Source: Deltaproteobacteria bacterium (GTDB taxonomy: Bacteria > Myxococcota_A > UBA9160 > UBA4427). Taken from it: a stretch of DNA of 64,000 bases. This document shows, in pieces, positions 35,840 to 44,246 of the stretch. The notes under the pieces were generated by a model, which saw only the letters and a list, made by a program, of their open reading frames with translations, was not told the origin of the DNA and did no database searches. Location: assembly GCA_016713665.1 (NCBI GenBank), contig JADJOR010000002.1, positions 620,001-684,000 of the forward strand, given 5' to 3'. Position numbers and translations under genes: made by a program. Each line of letters begins with the position of its first letter. The first letter of the stretch is position 1.

Positions 35840-36691
35840 GTGCCGCAGCCCGAAGACGCCGTGCAATGGATCATCAAGAAGTGCCTCCCGCGCCGCTTCG
35901 GGATCAAGCGCCGGGTCATGCACGCCTGGAAGTTCGGCACGGCGAAATACGTCGTCGTTTCGTTTCCGAAGAGCGGGCGGACCTGGCTGCGCGCGACGCT
36001 GACCTTCTACTGGGCCGAGCGCTACGGCCTCGTCGACCCGCCGCTGCTCGAGTACGCGAACCTCCACTACCTCGATCGCCGGATTCCGAAGATCTACTTC
36101 ACCCACGACGAGGAGCCGAACCGGACTCCGGCGGAGCTCGGCCGCGACAAGTCGCGCTACCGCGGCAAGCACGTCCTCTTCGTCTCCCGCGATCCCCGCG
36201 ACGTGACGGTCTCGCTCTACTTCCATCGCCGCAATCGCGACCACGACCTCGAGCAGCCGATCTACGAGTTCGCGAGCGGCGAACGGGGCGGGCTGCGGAC
36301 GACGGTCGAGTTCATGAACGTCTGGGCAGCCGCGCTCCGGCAGATCCCGAATTCGCTCGCGATCTCCTACGAGGCGATGCACGCCGAGCCCGAGGAGACG
36401 CTGGCCCGGGTCCTGCGCTTTCTCGGCGAAGAGCCCGATCCCGTCGCGATCAAGGTCGCCTTCGAGCGCTCGCGCTTCGACCGCCTGCAGAAGCTCGAGC
36501 GCGAGGGCGCCTTCGCGAGCGGCCGGCTGACGGCGGGCGACACCACCGACGTCGACTCCTACAAGGTCCGGCGCGGCAAGGTCGGCGGCTTCGCCGACTA
36601 CTTCGACGCCGAGCAGCAGAAGCAGCTGAACGAGATCGTGCGGACGGGGCTCTCCCCGGACGCCGCCCGCTTCGCCCACCCAACCCCCTGA
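35840..36691 (+). CDS. PAPS-dependent sulfotransferase
   Basis: Transfers sulfate from PAPS to a hydroxyl group on an unknown acceptor. In the 283-aa protein the 5'-phosphosulfate loop YVVVSFPKSGRTWLRATL (residues about 37-54) and the 3'-phosphate site VLFVSRDPRDVTVSLYFHRR (about 112-131) are both clear, and the C-terminal KVRRGKVGGFADYF matches the RKGxxGdW-like end of the fold. GTG start at 35840 with AGGAAG at 35829-35834. It lies 40 nt behind the ABC exporter pair, so the sulfated product may be exported by it (inference). Confidence 0.85.
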   Translation: MPQPEDAVQWIIKKCLPRRFGIKRRVMHAWKFGTAKYVVVSFPKSGRTWLRATLTFYWAERYGLVDPPLLEYANLHYLDRRIPKIYFTHDEEPNRTPAELGRDKSRYRGKHVLFVSRDPRDVTVSLYFHRRNRDHDLEQPIYEFASGERGGLRTTVEFMNVWAAALRQIPNSLAISYEAMHAEPEETLARVLRFLGEEPDPVAIKVAFERSRFDRLQKLEREGAFASGRLTAGDTTDVDSYKVRRGKVGGFADYFDAEQQKQLNEIVRTGLSPDAARFAHPTP

Positions 36692-36793
36692 ACCGGCTCC
36701 GGGCCCGAACGAGCCCCGGACCGAATGCGCCCGAGATCTCCATCCCGGGCCCGACACCCGATCAAGCCCCCCGACTGAAGAGAGGAATCCCCC

Positions 36794-38326
36794 ATGGCCC
36801 TGTTCGAAGCAATCCAGACGACCGACGGCCGCCGCCGCTACGACGTGAAGAGCCCCGTCACGCTCCAGTCGATCGGGCAATTCGATTGCGCGACCCCCGA
36901 CGAGGTCCGCGCCGCGGTCGCGCGGGCGCGCAAGGCGCAGCGCGAGTGGGCGACCCGCTCCTTCGCCGAGCGCGCCGAGGTGTTATGGCGCCTCGTCGAT
37001 CAGTTCGTCGCGCGCCAGGACGACATCGTCGAGCTCGTGATCAAGGAGACCGGCAAGCCCCGCAACGAGGCGATCAGCATGGAGGTCCTCGCGCCCTGCA
37101 TGCAGATCTCGCATTACGCGAAGCGCGGCGGCGAATATCTCAAGACGGTCCACCGCCGCCCGTCCGGCGTCATGCGCTTCTCGAAGAAGCTGACCCTCGT
37201 CTATCAACCGCTCGGCGTCGTCGGTCTCATCACGCCCTGGAACGGCCCGGTCGCCCTCGCCGCGAATCCCCTCGCCCAGGCGCTGATGGCGGGCAATGCC
37301 GTCGTCCACAAGCCGAGCGAGGTGACCCCGTTCTCCGCCGTCCTGCTCGAGGAGATGACGCGCGCGGCCGGCTTCCCCGAGCATCTCTATCAGGTCATCC
37401 AGGGCGACGGCCAGACCGGCGCCGCCCTGATCGAGGCCGGCGTCGACAAGGTCTCCTTCACCGGCAGCGTCGCCACCGGCCGCCGCGTCGGCGAGGCCTG
37501 CGGCCGCAACCTGATCCCCGTGACGCTCGAGCTCGGCGGCAAGGACGCGATGATCGTCTGCCGCGACGCGGATCTCGACCGCGCCGCCGACGGCGCGGTC
37601 CGCGGCTCCTGCTTCAATACGGGCCATTACTGCTGCGGGACGGAGCGGATCTACGTCCCCGAGGCCATCTACGAGCCCTTCGTCGCGAAGGTCGTCGAGC
37701 ACGCGAAGGCGCTGAAGCAGACCGACCAGGGCGAGAGCGACATCGGCGCCGTCTTCTGGGACAAGCAGATGGACATCATCGAGGCCCACATGGCCGACGC
37801 GAAGGCCCGGGGCGCCAAGGTCCTGGTCGGCGGCGAGCGCAACCGCTCGCTCTCCGGATACTTCTTCCCGCCGACCGTCGTCGTCGACGTCGACCACGAG
37901 ATGGATCTCATGAAGAAGGAGACCTTCGGACCGATCGTCGCGATCCAGAAGGTGCGCGACGAGGAGGAGGCGCTCGCGCTGGCGAACGACTCCGAGTACG
38001 GGCTCTCGGGCAACATCTGGACCCGGGATCTCGCGAAGGGCGAGGCGCTCGCCGCGCGCATGCAGACGGGCAGCGTCAGCGTGAACGACATCGCCGTCAC
38101 CTACGGCATCGCCGAGGCGCCCTTCGGCGGCCTCAAGGCGAGCGGTGTCGGGCAGGTGAACGGCGAGATCGGCATCCGCGGCTATTGCCATCTGCATCCG
38201 ATCATCACGGACACGACGAAGAAGGCGCAGGGCGGGTATCCGTACACGCTCGAATCGGCGGCGGGGCTACAGAAGATCGTGAAGAACGTGTTCGGGAATC
38301 GGTGGCTGCGGAAGCTGTTCGTTTGA
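36794..38326 (+). CDS. NAD(P)-dependent aldehyde dehydrogenase
   Basis: Oxidises an aldehyde to the acid (510 aa). The fold is complete: GVVGLITPWNGPVALAANPL, HKPSEVTPFSA, VSFTGSVATGRRVGEA, the general base Glu in VTLELGGKDAMI and the catalytic Cys in NTGHYCCGTERIYV (GHYC where most members have GQxC). ETFGPIVAIQKV and FGGLKASGVGQVNGEIGIRG follow. A basic/hydrophobic tail (IVKNVFGNRWLRKLFV) may touch the membrane. Substrate not readable; related sequences are annotated as succinate-semialdehyde or fatty-aldehyde dehydrogenases. Possible last gene of the 31.4-38.3 kb cluster. Confidence 0.87.
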   Translation: MALFEAIQTTDGRRRYDVKSPVTLQSIGQFDCATPDEVRAAVARARKAQREWATRSFAERAEVLWRLVDQFVARQDDIVELVIKETGKPRNEAISMEVLAPCMQISHYAKRGGEYLKTVHRRPSGVMRFSKKLTLVYQPLGVVGLITPWNGPVALAANPLAQALMAGNAVVHKPSEVTPFSAVLLEEMTRAAGFPEHLYQVIQGDGQTGAALIEAGVDKVSFTGSVATGRRVGEACGRNLIPVTLELGGKDAMIVCRDADLDRAADGAVRGSCFNTGHYCCGTERIYVPEAIYEPFVAKVVEHAKALKQTDQGESDIGAVFWDKQMDIIEAHMADAKARGAKVLVGGERNRSLSGYFFPPTVVVDVDHEMDLMKKETFGPIVAIQKVRDEEEALALANDSEYGLSGNIWTRDLAKGEALAARMQTGSVSVNDIAVTYGIAEAPFGGLKASGVGQVNGEIGIRGYCHLHPIITDTTKKAQGGYPYTLESAAGLQKIVKNVFGNRWLRKLFV

Positions 38327-38480
38327 AGGGGGCAAGGGCGGCGGTGGGGGCAGCACTCTACGGACGCTGGGAAGGGGGGGCGTAGGGATCGACGGAGAGC
38401 CCTTGAGTCGACATTTCTGAATCGGCGTGAGAAAACGCTTGATGTGAAGTCGATTCTCGTGCCATTCTGAATTTGTTTGG

Positions 38481-38536
38481 CGTCTCGGCGTCTCGGCGTC
38501 TCGGCGTCTCGGCGTCTCGGCGTCTCGGCGTCTCGG
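38481..38536. repeat. Seven perfect tandem copies of an 8-bp repeat (simple sequence repeat)
   Basis: CGTCTCGG is repeated seven times without interruption, 38 bp before the ATG of the RHS protein. Because 8 is not a multiple of 3, gain or loss of a copy would shift any frame read through it. The frame is open through the repeat from a TTG at 38473 to the RHS start, but the signal peptide begins only at ATG 38575, so the repeat is more likely in the 5' untranslated region. The rest of the 248-bp gap (38327-38574) shows only a weak TTGATG-N17-CATTCT promoter-like pair (38440-38468). Confidence 0.9.
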
Positions 38537-38574
38537 CGCCGCGGTGGTTTGCATCACGCAAAGGGGCGCCAATC

Positions 38575-41500
38575 ATGCGAAGGCATTCGTCCGTTCTCCT
38601 TCTTGCTTTCGCTCTCGCTCTGGTCGTGCCGGCCTTTCCAGCCGGGGCAGTAGAAGACTGTTACTTCATCCTCTATTGGAGCCCGGGGGCCTGCTTGTGG
38701 GACCAACAAGAGAAGGTTGGCGCTCGTCGGGGTGAACGTTCGCGAATGCGTGACGAACGGCGCGCGCCTCTACGACACCGGCCCGCCTAGCGGTTGTCGG
38801 ATCGCCTACAACAATACGCCCAACTACGTCGACCGATCGAGTCAATGCGTGGCGGACAGTACGGTCTTGCCCCCGGACACCGTGAGCGGTTGCGCGGGGG
38901 ATCTCTCGGCGCCCGTCAAGTGCGAAACCTCGAACGCCGCCACGGACAAGTCGGGCTGCGTTGGCGACCCGGTCAATCTCAGAACCGGCGCTCTTTCGCT
39001 CGATCCCGTGGATGTGGACCTGGGCGGAGGCATGCGATTTTCGCGCCATTACGCGAGCAACGCGCTCGTCGTCGGGCCGCCGAACTCGGCGACTTTGCCC
39101 GGCGTCGGATATGTGTGGTCGCATAGTCTTTATTGGAACGTCGTCCAGTATGCCCCGGGTGGATTTCCTCCAGCGATCGTCGTGTCCGAACCGCTGACGA
39201 CCCCGGTTCCCTACGTCTTCGACGGCGCGGCCTACAAGCCGGCTTCGGGCGACGGGGGATCCTTGACCGTGGATCCGGATCTCGATGTCCATTTCACGAG
39301 CCGAACGGGAACGCAGGCGGACTTCAACTACAACACGGCGGATTCGAAGTACTACCTCACTCAGATCCGCATCCCAGGCGAGCTCCCGATCAACGTCTCC
39401 GCCGGACCGGGGACTGGCGAGACGACCTTCGCGCAGGGCACGAGATCAATCGTCCTCAAGAAGTTCTCGAGCGGTGCGGACCTCGGAAAGCTCTCACGGG
39501 TCACCGCGAACGGCGAGCAGTGGGACTTCACGTATGTCGGCGGAATCCTGAAGACGGTCCAGGGCCCCGATCCGTCGACGCCTTCGACGACCGACAAGAC
39601 GACCTGGACCTACACCTACAAGTCGACGTCGCCCGTTGGCCGTCTCGCCCTCGTCGAGCGAAAGACGACGGCCAATCCGACGAACGTCACGCTGGGATCC
39701 TGGAACTACAGCAGCGCGAATCGCATCATCTCCGCTGACGAACAGGCGCTCGAACAGCCCCTGACGATCTCGTATACGACGCCGACGGGTCTTCTTCGCG
39801 CGACGGTCCGGAACGCGTCGAGCGAGCTCCTGGCCGTCTACGAGAGCAAGTACGCCGCGGGGACCGTCTCCGACCCCATCACGAGCACGACGGGTCTCAT
39901 CACGTCGGTCACGAACACGACCGGTCCGGTTGCCCCCGTTCCCGGCGGCCCCGGCGTCGACGTCCCCTTCATCGCGCAGACGACGATCGGTCCGAAAAGC
40001 CCGCTCGTCAAAGACGCGGACCGACAAGCGCGGCCACAAGACCCTCTTCGAGAACTACGACAACCAGAGCCGCCCCGGCCGCGAGGTCAAGGGCTGGGTC
40101 GACGGCCCTTCGCAGCCCGGCGTCTTCTCCGCCGACGACACCTACGCCTCGCTCGAGGAGACCGTCTGGCATCCGGTCCTTCAGAAACCCCTGATCGAGT
40201 ACACGCCCTCCGTCCTGCCCGGCGGCGGAACGAAGACCACGATCTACGACTACGACGACCCCGCGACCCCCGGCGACAACCCGACCATCCCGAACCAGGC
40301 CCCGACGCAGAAGCTCTTCTCGGGCACCGAGCAGGGCTACACCCTCGATGCCTCGGGCAGCGTGGTCCTCGCCGCCTACAAGACGACGTTCACCTACGAC
40401 ACCGCCGGCCACATCAAGACCGTGAGCGGCCCTCGTCCTGAGAACTACACGCAGCATTTCTACGACGCGACGACGGGCTACCGAATCTCGACCCGGCGTT
40501 ACCTGAACGGCCCGAGCTCGAGCTACCTCGAGACCGTCTTCTCGAACTTCGACGCCCTGGGCAATCCCCAGACGATCACCGACCCGAACCTCCAGGCGAC
40601 CCAGTTCACCTACGACACGAAGAGCCGGGTCAAGACCGTGACGCCCCCGTTCTCGGGTGCTTCCTCGACCGTCACGTTCACCTACGACATCGACGGCAAC
40701 CTGACCCGCATCGACTTCCCGCCGGACTCGCTCTCGCAGCCCTATTTCCTGCGCCTCGGCTACGACACGAAGAACCGGCTGACCTTCCTCGCCGATGCCG
40801 CGGGCAACGCGATCGTCTACGAGCGGACCGGCGGCCGGGTCACCCGCGAGGCCCTCTACGCCGGGTTCGTGAGTCTCGCGAGCCGAGGCACGCTGACCGG
40901 CGACTCGACCTTCAGCTACGACGCCGCCGGTCGGCTCCTCAAGGCGTTCAACCCGCTCTTCGCCGGCAACACGGTCTTCACCCAGTACGGCTCCGACCCG
41001 AACGGCAACCCGACAGCCGTCACCGACGAGAACGGCAAGCAGGACACCCGCATCTACGATGCACTCGATCGCCTGAAGCAGGTCTCGCAGGTCCGGGGCG
41101 GATCGACCTACGTCACGCAGTTCGACTACGACCTGCAGGGCCGGATGAAGAAGATCACAGACACGGCCTCGAAGCCGACCGATTGACAGCACGATGACTT
41201 CGGCCGGCTCGTGAAGGTCACCTCGCCCAATACGGGCGTGACGCTCTACACCTTCGACGCTGCCGGCAACCTCTTCATGAAGAAGGAGAACTTCGCGGGC
41301 TCGCCGAGGACGACCAGCTACAGCCATGACGGCCTCGATCGGTTGACCCTCGTCGACTTCCCGACCGACGCCGACTGGGTGTTCAGCTACGACGCGAGTA
41401 CCGCGCTCAACCAGATGGGCCGACTCTCCTCCGTCTCCAACGGGATCGTCACGACGAGCCGCGAGTACACCGCCCGGGGCGATCTTGCTCGCGAGGGCAC

Positions 41501-43190
41501 GTCGATCGGTGGATCGACGTATTTCGTCGCATACGGCTACGACGCAGGTGGGAACCGGACGTCGGTCCAGGCGCCGAGCGGAGTGACGTCGGGCTACGCG
41601 TACTCGGGCGGTCGCCCGAAGACCCTGACGGTCACGGCCGGGGTGGATCAGCAGGTCGTTCGGAACATCGCTTTCGCTCCGTTCGGCGGGCGCACGCGGG
41701 CGGAGTTCCCGCCGTTCAGCTCGGGGACGGGGTTCAATACGGTCGTCAGTACGCGCACGTACAACCTGCGCGGCCAGGCGACCTCACTGCTGGTGACGTC
41801 GCCGTCCGGGACGGTGCTCGATCAGAGCTTCGAGTACGCCTATATCGCGGGCGGGGCAGGGCCCGTCGATGCCGGGCCGAATCTCGACCGTGTGATCGAC
41901 AATCGGGATGCGAACGAGAGTCGGTTCTACTTCTACGACGATCTCGATCGGTTCTGGAAGTCGAGCTCGCTCGCGGGGGCGGCGATTCAAACCTACACGT
42001 ACGATGCGAACGGGAATCGCATCGGCGAGATCGCTCCGGGGCTCGCGCAGACGACGAGCTACGAGGCGGGGACCGATCTCGTTGCGCAGAGCGCGGGAAC
42101 GGTGCCGCGGTACTACAAGCACGACGTCTATGGCAATCGGATCTGGGCAGGGCCGAGCGCCTATTCCGGTCTCCCGTCTTACGTCTTCGATCAGCGCAAT
42201 CAGCTGGTCGAGGCACGCGACCCGGTCACACAGGCGGTGGTCGGGCTCTACACGTACGACGTGTTCGGTCGTCGGGTTCGGAAGATCACCGCGAGTGGAA
42301 CGACGCTGTTCTTCTATGGATCGATGGGGAGCCTCATCGAGGAGCGCAGTCTCGCGACGTCGCCGAATGCGGTTCGCGACTACGCGTGGATCGAGGACGA
42401 GTTGGTCGGCGTGGTCGACTCGGGGACGGCGCCGACGAAGTTCTCCTGGGTTCATGGGGATCGACTCGGGACGCCGCTGGCGGCGACGAGCTCGCCGACC
42501 GTGGGCAACGTGCAGACGATTTGGCGGGCGAGCTATGGGCCGTTTGGATCGGCGACGACCAATCAGGATCCGGATGGGGACCTGCAGCAATTCGTGCTGG
42601 ATGTGCGATTCCCGGGGCAGGTCTGGGATGCGGAGGCGGGGCTGCATTACAACTGGCACAGGCATTACGATCCATCGATCGGGCGGTACGTCTCGGCTGA
42701 TCCGATCGGATGGCACGGGGGCATCAACGTCTATGCGTACGTGAACAGCAATCCCACTAATCGAGCTGATCCGAGCGGACTAGGACCCCGACCGTTCGTT
42801 CCCCGCCCAAGTGATTTTGGAAGGGGCTTGGAGCGAGCCGGGAGCGTGTTGGCTTCTCCCGTAACTGCGTTCTCGCTTCGTTCCGAAGGATTTGATGCGG
42901 CAGATGCCCATCCGCTATCGCTACTCGGACCGGGTCAAAACGACTTCGAGAACAACTTTCGGCACTGCCTCACGTCCTGCCTTGCTAGCGACAGGTATGG
43001 GCCTCAGATCGCTGAGGCCTTGGGCTACTTGAATGAATTGAAATCGGGAGAGTCAACGCTGTGCAGCCAGACCACGGATGCCGCGCGAGATCAATTGTAT
43101 AACGAGATTGGTCGATCGTTCGCCGCACACGGAGCCGGGGAGGCGGGTTGTTACACGCAGTGCGCGAATGCCGCGATAAGTGGACGATGA
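38575..43190 (+). pseudogene. Secreted RHS/YD-repeat protein with interrupted reading frame
   Basis: Large RHS-family exoprotein (about 1535 codons). It begins with a signal peptide (SVLLLAFALALVVPAFPAGA), then a Cys-containing region, a DUF6531-like start GDPVNLRTGALSLDPVDVDL, many YD repeats (for example FTYDTAGHIKTV, FSYDAAGRLLKAF, YTYDANGNRIGEI) and the core-closing motif RHYDPSIGRYVSADPIGW ... DPSGL at about 42782, followed by a variable tip. The frame is broken three times: a shift between about 38690 and 38720, one extra A at 40010-40012 (KSPLV to KTRTDKRGHK), and an in-frame TGA at 41184-41186 within an expected YQYDDFGR repeat, with resumption in the same frame. Either the gene is decaying or the indels are consensus errors. 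No phage-like or T6SS genes are adjacent. Confidence 0.8.
42783..43190 (+). other. RHS C-terminal toxin-like tip domain
   Basis: The 135 residues after the conserved DPSGL cleavage-type motif are unlike the core, as in polymorphic toxins. The tip has NDFENNFRHCLTSCLASDRY, then DAARDQLYNEIGRSFAAHG and a Cys-containing end (GCYTQCANAA). The spacing of an FRH motif followed by LYNEIGR recalls the FRHA...LHNNxxGR pattern seen in some RHS tips (DUF6973-like); this resemblance is from memory and the activity is unknown. Five Cys suggest function outside the cytoplasm. Base composition is visibly lower in G+C than the core. Confidence 0.5.
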
Positions 43191-43193
43191 TCC

Positions 43194-43673
43194 GTGAGCC
43201 AATACGCGCGACTAATTCTCGTGTTGTTGGTGGCGTTCGTGGTCTCGTCTTGTCGTCACGCATCGACCCCTGAGTGCAATGACGACCTTATGCGATCCCT
43301 TGAGCGAGAGATCCTTTACGGGACGAAGAAGCGAGTCGTCTTGAGCGATGTTGCAAGATTTTCGTGGTCTCGCGTTTTCGTATTTGATGAATACACATCC
43401 GTCGCAGATCTGAAGAGGTTTGGGGGGCTGGAATATTCTGAGTCGTGGTGGCAAAGGGATCACTCTCCTGAAGGATTCGCGCTAATCGTTTTCTCCGATC
43501 ACCAGGCGCCCGTATGTTATGCGGAAGTGCCGAACGAGGAATCCATGATTGGACAGTGGGCCATTTCTCCGGGGCCATTCTTAAAGTCAGGATATCTCCG
43601 CGATGACATCGTGCTGCGCATCGACCGGAGACTCGGGCGTCCCGTATTTCGGATCGAGTCGAAAGCCGAGTAG
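43194..43673 (+). CDS. Small lipoprotein, candidate immunity protein to the RHS tip
   Basis: A 159-aa protein with a lipoprotein signal: LILVLLVAFVVSSC with lipobox VSSC (Cys20). The mature part has no family I recognise. The GTG start at 43194 lies 3 nt after the RHS stop, so it is probably cotranslated. G+C is low (58 of 120 bases in 43321-43440, about 48%), far below the surrounding genome, which indicates recent transfer together with the toxin tip. An immunity role is inferred from position, size and predicted envelope location; a simple unrelated lipoprotein is possible. Confidence 0.55.
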   Translation: MSQYARLILVLLVAFVVSSCRHASTPECNDDLMRSLEREILYGTKKRVVLSDVARFSWSRVFVFDEYTSVADLKRFGGLEYSESWWQRDHSPEGFALIVFSDHQAPVCYAEVPNEESMIGQWAISPGPFLKSGYLRDDIVLRIDRRLGRPVFRIESKAE

Positions 43674-44246
43674 GTTGGAGTTGGCCCGTTTTGGTGGACA
43701 CGACGTTCGGCGAGACCTGAGATCCGATGGGCGTCGAAAGTACGGCGCGGTTGGGGATCGTCACGGCTCGGTTCATTGGGGGGCGGTCGAGTTCCGAGTC
43801 ACGGTGATCTCGGAGCCGAGATCACCTCGGGCCATCCCGGCCGGTCGTCCCCGAGTACCTGCGGTCCCGCTTCACGCTTGGCAGCGCCTGCCCTTCGTGT
43901 TACCACTCCGACACCCCCTGAACCCTTTACGGGGTCGTCGAGGCAACGCCCTCGTCGACCAGCGAGATCCCCGCTAGAGACTGACGACCCGGCCCGACGC
44001 GTCGCGCGTGTGCATCGACGGCACGCGGAGTCGCGGCTCGGGCGGAAAATCCGTCTCGAAACCTGGCTGGTGTGATCCGATTCCGGGCGGGTTCGCCTAG
44101 AATCGCGGGTAATTAGCCGCGCCACGGTCATCGCTTGGGGAACCCTCGGATCCGTTCCGAGCTCGAAGGTCGCAGGACCCCCGAGCCGGCCGGGCCCGTC
44201 GAGGCGAGCCCCGATCGGACCGCTGGACGTTCGATCGAGGGATCGC
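43674..44246. other. Gene-free region between the RHS island and smc
   Basis: No credible coding region is seen in these 573 bp. It contains the IS-end-like string TTGGCCCGTTTTGGTGGACA at 43681-43700, a perfect inverted repeat at 43803-43826, and a TAGAAT -10-like hexamer at 44098-44103 that could belong to an smc promoter but lacks a convincing -35. Confidence 0.6.
43803..43826. repeat. Perfect 11-bp inverted repeat with 2-bp centre
   Basis: GGTGATCTCGG - AG - CCGAGATCACC. The arms match perfectly. The 2-nt centre is too short for a good RNA hairpin loop, so a dimeric protein-binding or recombination site fits better than a terminator. Confidence 0.7.

Noticed and set aside
38481..38536. 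CRISPR array
   Set aside because: The units are directly adjacent 8-mers without spacers, so this is a simple sequence repeat. No other array-like pattern is present in the window.
41184..41186. TGA in the RHS gene as a selenocysteine codon
   Set aside because: No SECIS-like hairpin is obvious and RHS proteins have no redox site there. The expected residue in the repeat is Tyr.
43776..44075. Small open frames between the RHS island and smc
   Set aside because: Composition is Pro/Arg/Ser-random, there are no ribosome sites and no family similarity.
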